From Susulua sp964590995 (GTDB lineage: Bacteria; Omnitrophota; Gorgyraeia; Duberdicusellales; 4484-171), in NCBI GenBank assembly GCA_964590995.1, contig CAZPYY010000051.1, positions 1-7,189 of the forward strand: a stretch of 7,189 nt of DNA, in the 5' to 3' direction. The stretch's first letter is position 1. Every line of letters begins with the position of its first letter. Positions 1-5,688 of the stretch are shown here, in pieces. A model generated the notes under the pieces. It was not told the origin of the DNA. It ran no database searches and saw nothing but the letters and a program-made list of their open reading frames with translations. Position numbers and translations under genes: made by a program.

Positions 1-830
1 AATTGAATTAACCGATTAGCATAGTAGACCGAAGCTAGGGCTCCTTGGCCTACTATTGAAACCAGAGAAGAAAATATGGTATCGATAAATACACTTAGAT
101 GATAAACAATACTAGACCAAATCCTGGGAATAAATAGCTTTAGCATTCGGATGACTTCACTTTCTTTTAGAGATTTAAAGAAGTTGAATCTCAAGATAAA
201 GCCTTCCCTCTTTAGAGAAATAAAAGGGAAAATCAATTGGATTAAGCCGGCAACCAATACACAGATAATAAGGATATAACCCTCATGGGACCGGCTAAAA
301 AATATTATCCCGACGATAAAAGAAATATTTAAAAAGACCGGGTTTATAGCCGGAATGAAGAATTTTTTCAGCGAATATAGGAGAGAAATAATATTGGCTG
401 AGAGGCCGATAAAAAAGAGATAGATAAAGGTTATCCGGGTAAAAGATACAGCCAAATTAAATTTGAAACTTTCAGCAATGAACCCCGGGGCAATAAGAAT
501 AACCAGGAACTTGGCAAAGATAATACCTAGGATGGTCGCAACAAAAAGGACAAGTGTAAAAAGAGAAAGCAGGTGGTTACCTATCTCAAATATTCTCTCT
601 TTATTGCCTTGATGTTCAGAAAGGACCGGTGTAGCTACCGAGTCAGAGAAGCCTTCGGCAAAAACGCTCCTAAATATATTAGGCAGGCGAAAAGATACAA
701 TAAATGCCTCAAGAACCCCAGTGGTACCGAAGAAATTAGCAATTAATATATCCCGGATAAACCCTAGCACTCGCGAGGATAATGTTCCTAAACCCAATAT
801 ATAGGTATTCTTTATGACTCTCTTAAGCAT
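1..830 (-). CDS. murJ: MurJ (MviN) lipid II flippase, N-terminal part; 3' end outside the window
   Basis: The frame is open from an ATG at 828-830 to the window edge, about 276 residues of a family usually near 500. MurJ is the inner-membrane MOP-superfamily transporter that flips lipid II for peptidoglycan synthesis. Diagnostic N-terminal family motifs are present: SRVLGFIRD (residues 19-27), EAFIVSFRLPNIFR (41-54), FAEG (57-60) and a LIAPGF segment, within a series of hydrophobic helices. The visible part ends in YYANRLIQ, typical of the family just before a Phe-Pro. Arginines matching E. coli R18, R24 and R52 are present (R20, R26, R54), but the position of D39 is Glu (E41). The gene is divergent from rpsT with 73 bp between start codons. 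The Shine-Dalgarno is weak. Identity is secure from sequence; the flippase role is family knowledge. Confidence 0.95.
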   Translation of the reverse strand, partial: MLKRVIKNTYILGLGTLSSRVLGFIRDILIANFFGTTGVLEAFIVSFRLPNIFRSVFAEGFSDSVATPVLSEHQGNKERIFEIGNHLLSLFTLVLFVATILGIIFAKFLVILIAPGFIAESFKFNLAVSFTRITFIYLFFIGLSANIISLLYSLKKFFIPAINPVFLNISFIVGIIFFSRSHEGYILIICVLVAGLIQLIFPFISLKREGFILRFNFFKSLKESEVIRMLKLFIPRIWSSIVYHLSVFIDTIFSSLVSIVGQGALASVYYANRLIQ

Positions 831-851
831 AAATCTTATCTAAAAAAAGGC

Positions 852-880
852 TTGACATTATTGTAGTATTTCTATAAAAT
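852..880 (+). promoter_or_regulatory. Sigma-70-type promoter of rpsT
   Basis: A perfect -35 TTGACA (852-857) is followed after 17 bp by TAAAAT (875-880), five of six matches to TATAAT. Transcription would begin near 887, giving a 5' leader of about 17 nt. An overlapping TATAAA at 873-878 has a less usual 15-bp spacer. The element lies in the divergent murJ-rpsT gap, where only rpsT has a good promoter match. Confidence 0.8.
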
Positions 881-892
881 CATCCCTAAACC

Positions 893-900
893 AAGGAGGA
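893..900 (+). promoter_or_regulatory. Strong Shine-Dalgarno of rpsT
   Basis: AAGGAGGA lies just before the rpsT ATG at 904; the AGGAGG core ends 4 nt upstream, a rather short spacing. It is one of only two strong Shine-Dalgarno sites in the window (the other precedes lptE) and fixes the rpsT start. Confidence 0.85.
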
Positions 901-903
901 ATC

Positions 904-1179
904 ATGCCCCAAAGAAGAACAGCAAAAAAAGACTTAAGGCAAAATAAAAAAAGACGGCAAAGGAATTTAGAGATCAAGCAAAGCGTAAAAGAAGCAATAA
1001 AAAAGCTTAAAAAAGCTGTAGACTCTAACGATGCTTCAACCAGGGGAAAAGCCCTAACAGAAGTATATAAAATTCTCGATAAAACCGCATCTAAAAAAAT
1101 AATTCACCGAAATAAAGCATCTCGGAAAAAAAGTCGTCTTGCTAAGCTACTGAAGAAAACTACCTCTAAATCTTCTTAA
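904..1179 (+). CDS. rpsT: 30S ribosomal protein S20
   Basis: This 91-residue, highly basic protein matches the S20 family (about 85-90 residues) over its whole length. S20 is a primary 16S rRNA-binding protein of the small subunit, forming a three-helix bundle. The N-terminal block has the family pattern TAKKDLRQNKKRRQRN (residues 6-21), and the C-terminal block has IIHRNKASRKKSRLAKLLKK (66-85), the most diagnostic segment. The start is fixed by the strong Shine-Dalgarno and the MPxxxxAKK beginning. The gene has its own promoter, diverges from murJ and converges on holA, so it is a monocistronic unit. The same rpsT-holA neighbourhood is known in both Firmicutes and Proteobacteria. Confidence 0.97.
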   Translation: MPQRRTAKKDLRQNKKRRQRNLEIKQSVKEAIKKLKKAVDSNDASTRGKALTEVYKILDKTASKKIIHRNKASRKKSRLAKLLKKTTSKSS

Positions 1180-1213
1180 AACTTACCTTAAGCAAAATCC
1201 TAAAGTGTCAATG

Positions 1214-1230
1214 AGCAGATTAACTCTGCT
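1214..1230. terminator. Short hairpin between convergent rpsT and holA, possible weak bidirectional terminator
   Basis: AGCAGA and TCTGCT form a perfect 6-bp stem around the 5-nt loop TTAAC, in the 71-bp gap between two convergent genes. That is the expected place for a terminator serving both. Neither side has a run of T after the stem, so intrinsic termination is uncertain. Confidence 0.3.
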
Positions 1231-1250
1231 ATTTAGAACTCAAACACTAT

Positions 1251-1943
1251 TCAATGGGGCCTGAGAACTCTTACTAAAAGTAACTCAATAACTAGGCGAG
1301 AATCCAGGCCTTTTTCTTTTATCGCCCGATCTGCCTCCCACAAATATTTAAAATATCTATCTTTCTCGGTAGGATTTTTAAGGAAAGAAAACTTTCTAAC
1401 TAAGATTCCTATAATCTGCGGTCCTAATATTTTATCTTTGGAACCACCGGCAAATAGCTTCTCAAGAATATACACCGAAGCTGCCAGATCGTTCTTCCTC
1501 AGACTAGCTATAAAATCCTCTATCGTAGCCTTGCCCTTGGTTGAAACTACCCTGAATAAAGCCGCTCTTTTTAAAACCGAGACAAAAAATTCATCATTAG
1601 TAAACCGCTTATCTTTTTGAAACTGGTAGTAATCTTTATCGGTCTCAAAGATAAGGTAATTGTTCGATAGTATCCTCTTTAAATTATCAAAAAGGAATTT
1701 CCTTGCTGCCGAAGGTAAATCCTGAGAGTTCTTAAAAACCGCTATTTTATTCTTTTCGAAAGAAGTGGTAAAAAGCTTTTCTCCTAAATCCTTAGGCTTT
1801 GCTTCTTTGCTGTAGAAGGTAAGAACATTAAGCGACGAAGTTTTCCCCTTTAGTATTCTTTTCTTTATATTCTCTACCGCATGCTGGCGCTGCAAAAAAT
1901 TAGTTCCCGAAATTAAAAAAACTCTTTCTCTGATGTTTACCAT
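1251..1943 (-). CDS. holA: DNA polymerase III delta subunit (clamp loader), short form
   Basis: This 230-residue protein would be the delta subunit that opens the sliding clamp within the clamp-loader complex. The N-terminus (residues 7-130) looks like HolA domain I: VFLISGTNFLQRQ at the usual Y/FLxxGxExFL position, alternating strands and helices, and a strand YLIFETD. The C-terminal part (about 140-230) matches domain III: ASVYILEKLFAGG (155-167), a LGPQIIGILVRKFSFLK helix, and WEADRAIKEKGLDSRLVIELL (202-222), which is the strongest family signature. The family is usually about 330-340 residues; the middle collar-connecting domain II seems to be missing. The ATG overlaps the lptE stop (ATGGTAA), so translation is probably coupled to lptE. 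Next to rpsT, as in many bacteria, which supports the call. Confidence 0.85.
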   Translation of the reverse strand: MVNIRERVFLISGTNFLQRQHAVENIKKRILKGKTSSLNVLTFYSKEAKPKDLGEKLFTTSFEKNKIAVFKNSQDLPSAARKFLFDNLKRILSNNYLIFETDKDYYQFQKDKRFTNDEFFVSVLKRAALFRVVSTKGKATIEDFIASLRKNDLAASVYILEKLFAGGSKDKILGPQIIGILVRKFSFLKNPTEKDRYFKYLWEADRAIKEKGLDSRLVIELLLVRVLRPH

Positions 1944-2455
1944 TCTTCTGTAACTGCCTCACATATTCTTCTTGCCGTATCATCTATTAAATCCAACTGA
2001 GCAGCACTTTCACTCTTTTGATTAGCCCCAGTAAGATAATAAGTAGTTTCTCCGGTAACGTTCTTATCCTTCAATACTTTTCCATCGCCGGATGTAAGCT
2101 TTACATGAGTATGCAGACGCAAGCGCTGCTCACTTACTGCATCGCTGTCAGTATAACGCAGGGTCTCTCTGCTGTAGTCATTCACTGTACAAACAAGTTT
2201 TAAAGCACTCGGGTCTTCGCTTACTACCTTAAGATTTCCGTCGATGTTGAACTTACTAACTATCTCATTAGTCAATCTGTTCTCAATCAAAATAGGGAAA
2301 CTCGTATAGTCTGAGTATTTTCTGCTCTCAGAAGTAATATCTATCTTGTTTATTACCGGTTTAATTATTATTGTATCTTCGGTATAAATAAAACCTCGCG
2401 TGGTATATCCACAACCAACTACAATAAGAAGTAATAAGACTGAAAAGTTTTTCAT
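1937..2455 (-). CDS. lptE: LPS-assembly lipoprotein LptE
   Basis: A 172-residue lipoprotein that plugs the LptD barrel and helps insert lipopolysaccharide into the outer membrane. From the ATG at 2453-2455 it begins with a basic-hydrophobic signal and a type II lipobox VVGC, lipid-modified Cys at residue 15, followed by GYTTRG, as is typical of LptE. Later family features are an NRLTNEIVSKF helix, VCTVNDYSRETLRYT, an RLRLHTHVKL strand, a YYLTG turn and a C-terminal helix ending in EEW. A longer reading frame starts at 2521, but the shorter start has AGGAGG six bases upstream and gives a proper signal peptide, whereas the long form would bury the lipobox. Its stop overlaps the holA start by 7 nt. 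The lptE-holA pairing is common in Gram-negative bacteria. Overall sequence conservation in this family is low, so identity rests on the lipobox, pattern and context. Confidence 0.88.
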   Translation of the reverse strand: MKNFSVLLLLIVVGCGYTTRGFIYTEDTIIIKPVINKIDITSESRKYSDYTSFPILIENRLTNEIVSKFNIDGNLKVVSEDPSALKLVCTVNDYSRETLRYTDSDAVSEQRLRLHTHVKLTSGDGKVLKDKNVTGETTYYLTGANQKSESAAQLDLIDDTARRICEAVTEEW

Positions 2456-2461
2456 CACTTG

Positions 2462-2467
2462 CCTCCT
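2462..2467 (-). promoter_or_regulatory. Shine-Dalgarno deciding the lptE start
   Basis: On the minus strand this is AGGAGG, six bases before the ATG at 2453-2455. It selects the internal start that gives a clean lipoprotein signal, over the upstream in-frame ATG at 2519-2521, which would overlap the preceding gene. Confidence 0.85.
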
Positions 2468-2480
2468 GCAATTTTTTTGT

Positions 2481-2508
2481 ACAATATGTGGTTGAGATCC
2501 GATCTCAA
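2481..2508 (-). promoter_or_regulatory. Possible promoter of lptE-holA, -35 inside a palindrome
   Basis: Read on the minus strand, TTGAGA (2503-2508) is followed after 16 bp by TATTGT (2481-2486): five of six and four of six consensus matches. The implied start lies in the A-run just before the lptE ribosome binding site. The match is modest, and readthrough from the upstream gene is an equally good explanation for expression. Confidence 0.3.
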
Positions 2509-2510
2509 CC
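2490..2510. repeat. Perfect inverted repeat in the bamD-like/lptE gap
   Basis: GGTTGAGATC and GATCTCAACC are perfect 10-bp inverted arms around a single C. As RNA this gives a 9-bp stem with a 3-nt loop. It sits 4 bp past the stop of the bamD-like gene and 34 bp before the lptE ATG. No T-run follows it in the minus direction, so it is not a classical terminator. It could be an operator, an RNA processing or stability hairpin, or an attenuating structure. Confidence 0.7.
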
Positions 2511-2514
2511 GGCT

Positions 2515-3738
2515 TTACCAAAACCAGAACTTCTTTTTGTTTTTCTCTCTTTGCTCCCGCTTCTTCCTTAGTTTCTCCTCACGTAAAGCTTTCTTTCTAG
2601 CTCTAGCCTCTTCCCTTCTCTTTAACTTCTCTTGACGCTTCTTTTCTTCAAGTTCTCTCTTCTTTCTTATTTTTTCCTGCTTCTTCTGAATTTTTTCTTC
2701 TCGGCGTTCCTGCTTTCTTGCTATTTTTTCCTCTTTCTTCGCAATTGACACTTCTTTCTTTTCTTTCTTCTTTAATTCACTTTTTGTAATGTTTTTCCGA
2801 ACTAACCCCTCTAATTCCTCAATTCTCTCTACGGCAAGATCGTAATAATCACTGTCAGGATAATTCCTAACTACTTTTTTATAGTAGATTATACCACTCT
2901 TGTATTGATCCTGGTTTTCATAAAACTGACCGGTATCAAACACTTTTTTTGCCTCTTTATTTCTTAAAACTTTAAGTTGGCTCTCTGCCTCAGAGGAAAT
3001 CTTTGCCTCAGGATGATCTTTTATAAACTCATCAAGCCTACTTGTTGCTTCCTGAAGGTATGAAGAATCATAATCAGCGCCAGGGAATGCCTGTGATGTT
3101 GCTAATGCTAATTGGTACTTTGCTGGTGCAGCCCACTCACCGTCTGAATAATTATCTATGACTTTCTGGAAAGCTTCCCGGGATTCCTCATAGCGACCCA
3201 ATTGAAGAAGTATCATCCCTAATTTATATTGGGCTCGAGGTGCATATTCTGAGTATGGAACTTTATTGACGATTCCTCTGAATATCTCAATTGATGGATG
3301 TTCTACAAAATCATAAAGAGATAAGCCTAACCACTCCTTACGCTCCCGATTCAAAAAGTACTCTCCGATATTATACTCCCTCTCCACCACCTCGTTTATT
3401 CGCTGGCTATTAGGATAAGAATCAATTAGTTTTTGATACTCTAGGAAAGCACCATAAGGTTTATCAAACTTCTCTAGACATCTAGCTAAGTAATATTGAG
3501 CCTCAGCAGCCTCCTTAGCATCAGGATAGTTTACTAGAAGCTTTTTGAATTCTTCATAGGATTCCTTAAATTTATCCTCTTCGAAGTACTTTAGAGCCTG
3601 TTTATATTGAAGGTAAGGTGTAGCCAGGGCTGAATATTTAGGATTTTTCCACTCTTGGGTCTTCGGAGACCATATCCAAAAAGAGTAGGCATCAAAGGAA
3701 AAAAGAAGTAAAATCAAAAGGATTATGCTCTTTCTCAT
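2515..3738 (-). CDS. BamD/ComL-like TPR protein, exported, with a long basic coiled-coil tail
   Basis: A 407-residue protein with a Sec signal peptide (about residues 1-19), tetratricopeptide-like repeats (about 41-110, 164-245 and 265-310) and a charged tail (316-404). The repeats resemble BamD/YfiO, which assembles beta-barrel proteins at the outer membrane: for example YFEEDKFKESYEEFKKLL followed by YPD (51-73), and GQFYENQDQYKSGIIYYKKV (270-289) followed by NYPDS. BamD proteins are normally lipoproteins of about 240-280 residues. Here no Cys occurs before residue 87, so a lipid anchor is absent and the protein would be soluble periplasmic or held by other means. The tail is almost wholly Lys, Arg, Glu and Gln, predicted as helix or coiled coil, and ends FWFW. 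The start is the only ATG fitting the signal peptide; it has no Shine-Dalgarno. A YbgF/CpoB-like TPR role is the main alternative to a BamD role. Confidence 0.75.
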   Translation of the reverse strand: MRKSIILLILLLFSFDAYSFWIWSPKTQEWKNPKYSALATPYLQYKQALKYFEEDKFKESYEEFKKLLVNYPDAKEAAEAQYYLARCLEKFDKPYGAFLEYQKLIDSYPNSQRINEVVEREYNIGEYFLNRERKEWLGLSLYDFVEHPSIEIFRGIVNKVPYSEYAPRAQYKLGMILLQLGRYEESREAFQKVIDNYSDGEWAAPAKYQLALATSQAFPGADYDSSYLQEATSRLDEFIKDHPEAKISSEAESQLKVLRNKEAKKVFDTGQFYENQDQYKSGIIYYKKVVRNYPDSDYYDLAVERIEELEGLVRKNITKSELKKKEKKEVSIAKKEEKIARKQERREEKIQKKQEKIRKKRELEEKKRQEKLKRREEARARKKALREEKLRKKREQREKNKKKFWFW

Positions 3739-3746
3739 AGAAAAAA

Positions 3747-3775
3747 ACTATATCAGAAGCCTTCTTTCTTGTCAA
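3747..3775 (-). promoter_or_regulatory. Near-consensus promoter placed for a leaderless bamD-like mRNA
   Basis: On the minus strand TTGACA (3770-3775) and TATAGT (3747-3752) are separated by exactly 17 bp. Only 8 bases lie between the -10 and the ATG at 3736-3738, so transcription should begin within 0-2 nt of the start codon. There is no room for a Shine-Dalgarno. The promoter lies in the 62-bp gap behind comEC. Confidence 0.75.
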
Positions 3776-3800
3776 ACCATTAAATGTCTTGCTTTTTCCC

Positions 3801-5231
3801 CTAAGATTTGGGCAGGATTTTCTTATTTTTAAGGACAAAACAAGCAAAAATTACTCCAAGAATAAGGTAATAAATGGCTATACCCTTGAGAGAAAAATCA
3901 TAGGAAATGAAAGAAAATTTTATCGAACCAAGGACTTGCACCAGGTTAATAAAACCCGATATAAGCAGAGATAAGACTTCTCCTAAAGATTGGGCCAAAA
4001 ACCTAAGAGGGGAAAGAATTAGCAAAAGGAAATTAACCCCTAGGATAAAGGTAAAAAAAGGAATCAAAACAACATTATAAAAGATATTTAAGATATATAT
4101 TTTCCCAAAATAATAAGAGACCAGAGGCGTTAGAAAAAGTGTTACAAAGAGGGAGCAAAAGAAAATCTGCTTTAAGTAGTGTAGCGCAGCTATCTTAACC
4201 GGCTTTACATTAAATACTTTGAAACTCAAAATTATGGCAAAGACAGAAATAAATGACAATTGGAATCCAATCGCAAAGAGGGATGAAGAATCCAGAAACA
4301 AAGCAATAAATCCGGCTAAGGCTAAAGAGTTTAGCGCATTGGTCTTTCTTTTAAAGAAAAAACTAAAGGCAAATACCGAATACATGGTAACAGCTCGCAA
4401 GGTAGAAGAGCCAGCTCCGGTAAGAAAAGTATAAAAATAAAGAAAAACTAAAGAGATAATAAGAGAGTCTCTGAACTTTACATTAAAAAACCTTAATGTA
4501 AAGAATAAGATCAGCGAAGTAAGCCCCAGGTGTAATCCGCTTATAGCTAGTAGGTGAGATACTCCAGCATTGGAAAATATCTCTCTTTCTTCACCTAAAA
4601 GTTCCTTTCTTCCTAAAAATACTCCGCTCAAAAATCTATATCCTCTATCTGAGCAATTTTCCTTTAAAAGATTAAGAATGTAATTCGATGATTTTCTGGT
4701 AAATTGAGCCCAAGTTCCTAAAGATAACTCTTGAAGGCTAGTATCCTTTTTGATGTTTAAAGAGTAGTATGAATAACCACAGTATCTTCTCTTAACTAAT
4801 TTACCTTCCAATTGGTAGCAGCTTAAATAATCCATGCTCTGGGTATAATCACTAACCTTTACCTTAAGCTTTAGGGGGTGAGAATTTATCTTTCTTATCT
4901 GGGCAGTAAGGGTATTTCTCGTAGCTCCTTCTTTAGGCAAAGAGATAACTTTCAAAGTAATGGTGCCCTCTTTTCTGATAAATTTATCGATAGCCTGTTC
5001 AGAATGAGATGAATGCCATAGAGCTCCTAAAGAAAAAAAGAAGATCAAAATAAAAATATCCGAGAGAAAAAGCTTGCGATAGCGGTAGAAGATGTAGACG
5101 AGACTAAGAGCAATTAGAGAGAGGCTAAGAAAGATAAAAGGAGAAGCGAGAAAATTCCCAAGGATAATTCCTAGACAAAAGCAGATAAAAAGAAAAAAGT
5201 TTAGAAGACCTGCAAAATTTATCTTTCGCAT
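3801..5231 (-). CDS. comEC: ComEC/Rec2-type DNA uptake channel, lacking the metallo-beta-lactamase domain
   Basis: About 476 residues of polytopic membrane protein, the channel that brings transforming single-stranded DNA across the inner membrane. Counted from the upstream TTG at 5237, hydrophobic helices at about 10-75 precede an extracytoplasmic DUF4131-like domain (about 85-170) with two cysteines (140, 153) that could form a disulfide. The Competence domain follows, with LSGVFLGRKELL (203-214), the hallmark GVSHLLAISGLHLGL (225-239), LRAVTMY (280-286) and FAIGFQLSFISVFAI (321-335). The protein ends after the last helix with KNKKILPKS; the C-terminal metallo-beta-lactamase-like domain of long ComEC forms (about 750 residues) is absent, and the next gene begins 62 bp on. 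ATG 5229-5231 is preferred over the in-frame TTG at 5235-5237; neither has a clear Shine-Dalgarno. It follows comEA by 10 bp (4 bp if TTG is used), so coupling is likely. Confidence 0.92.
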   Translation of the reverse strand: MRKINFAGLLNFFLFICFCLGIILGNFLASPFIFLSLSLIALSLVYIFYRYRKLFLSDIFILIFFFSLGALWHSSHSEQAIDKFIRKEGTITLKVISLPKEGATRNTLTAQIRKINSHPLKLKVKVSDYTQSMDYLSCYQLEGKLVKRRYCGYSYYSLNIKKDTSLQELSLGTWAQFTRKSSNYILNLLKENCSDRGYRFLSGVFLGRKELLGEEREIFSNAGVSHLLAISGLHLGLTSLILFFTLRFFNVKFRDSLIISLVFLYFYTFLTGAGSSTLRAVTMYSVFAFSFFFKRKTNALNSLALAGFIALFLDSSSLFAIGFQLSFISVFAIILSFKVFNVKPVKIAALHYLKQIFFCSLFVTLFLTPLVSYYFGKIYILNIFYNVVLIPFFTFILGVNFLLLILSPLRFLAQSLGEVLSLLISGFINLVQVLGSIKFSFISYDFSLKGIAIYYLILGVIFACFVLKNKKILPKS

Positions 5232-5241
5232 CGGCAATTGT

Positions 5242-5595
5242 TTAATTAAAAGTAATATATTTCTTTATGGCTTCTATTTTTTTATCGCCAATGCCCTTAA
5301 CCTTTTTTAAATCTTCTAAATCCTCGAAAGATCCGAATTGATTACGATAATCAATAATTCGGCGAGCAATTATTTCTCCTATACCTGGAATGCTCTTTAA
5401 GTCTTTGGGAGTTGCCGCATTAATATTAACCGGCTTGCTAAGGCCGGTATTTTTAAATATAACAGCCTTATCTCTATCAGAAGATAGACCTTCTCCGATA
5501 GCGTTTAGATTTAGAATTCTTAAAACGCTACCTGCTAAAATCAGAATTCCTATAAAGATGAGGACTTTTCTTTCTTGGTGGGTAAGGGAAAACAT
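5242..5595 (-). CDS. comEA: ComEA-like helix-hairpin-helix DNA-binding protein
   Basis: A 117-residue protein with one N-terminal membrane segment (about residues 10-27) and a C-terminal double helix-hairpin-helix domain (about 55-115). ComEA binds double-stranded DNA outside the inner membrane and hands it to ComEC. The domain opens with the family signature VNINAATPKDLKSIPGIGEI (56-75); hairpins are PGIGEIIARRI (70-80) and VKGIGDKKIEAI (99-110), with YRNQFGSFEDLEDL between them. The long ComEA of Bacillus has an extra N-terminal region; this is the short form common in Gram-negatives. Directly upstream of comEC, which supports a DNA-uptake role. No Shine-Dalgarno is evident before the ATG; the upstream bases are A/T only near the start. 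Confidence 0.93.
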   Translation of the reverse strand: MFSLTHQERKVLIFIGILILAGSVLRILNLNAIGEGLSSDRDKAVIFKNTGLSKPVNINAATPKDLKSIPGIGEIIARRIIDYRNQFGSFEDLEDLKKVKGIGDKKIEAIKKYITFN

Positions 5596-5596
5596 A

Positions 5597-5687
5597 AAAA
5601 GTTAAAATGTAAAGTTAAAAGCTAAAAACTATAATTCAAAATTAAAAACTTATCAATTTTTCGCTTTACGCTTTTAGCTTTTCGCTT
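5597..5687. repeat. Heptad repeats in opposite orientations, flanking the comEA promoter
   Basis: At 5660-5687 four 7-bp units of the form T[T/A][C/A]GCTT stand in tandem without a break. At 5597-5630 are five degenerate units of the form AAA(A)NNT, including AAAAGCT. These read as the inverted version of the first set. The best inverted pair is AAAAGCTAAAA (5617-5627) with TTTTAGCTTTT (5672-5682), 11 of 11. The arrays occupy nearly all of the 93-bp gap between the leuS stop and the comEA start, leaving the promoter between them. Confidence 0.7.
5628..5656 (-). promoter_or_regulatory. Promoter of comEA-comEC
   Basis: On the minus strand TTGATA (5651-5656) is followed after 17 bp by TATAGT (5628-5633), five of six matches each. 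Transcription would begin near 5621, leaving a leader of about 26 nt made of A/T-rich heptads with no Shine-Dalgarno. The base composition of this gap makes chance matches to a -10 likely, but the exact 17-bp spacing supports it. Confidence 0.6.
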
Positions 5688-5688
5688 C

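Noticed and set aside
860..888. Possible divergent murJ promoter on the minus strand (TACAAT with TAGGGA 17 bp upstream).
   Set aside because: The -35 matches only three of six bases, and the -10 is a chance-level hit within the A/T-rich spacer of the rpsT promoter.
1438..1620. Plus-strand open frame of 60 codons.
   Set aside because: It lies wholly inside holA on the other strand, has no Shine-Dalgarno and resembles no family.
2456..2521. Longer lptE start at the upstream ATG (22 extra residues).
   Set aside because: It would place the lipobox Cys at residue 37 behind a non-signal leader and overlap the bamD-like gene; the inner ATG has a perfect Shine-Dalgarno.
2527..2793. Pyrimidine-rich plus-strand tract as a possible non-coding or structural element.
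   Set aside because: Explained by the Lys/Arg/Glu codons of the coiled-coil tail on the minus strand; the frame is uninterrupted.
3789..3974. Plus-strand open frame of 61 codons.
   Set aside because: Antisense to the 3' end of comEC, with no ribosome binding site and low-complexity content.
4219..4434. Plus-strand open frame of 71 codons.
   Set aside because: Antisense shadow of the ComEC Competence domain; the Lys/Glu content mirrors Phe/Leu codons of the membrane helices.
5390..5605. Plus-strand open frame of 71 codons.
   Set aside because: Antisense to the comEA 5' half, with no start signal and no family match.
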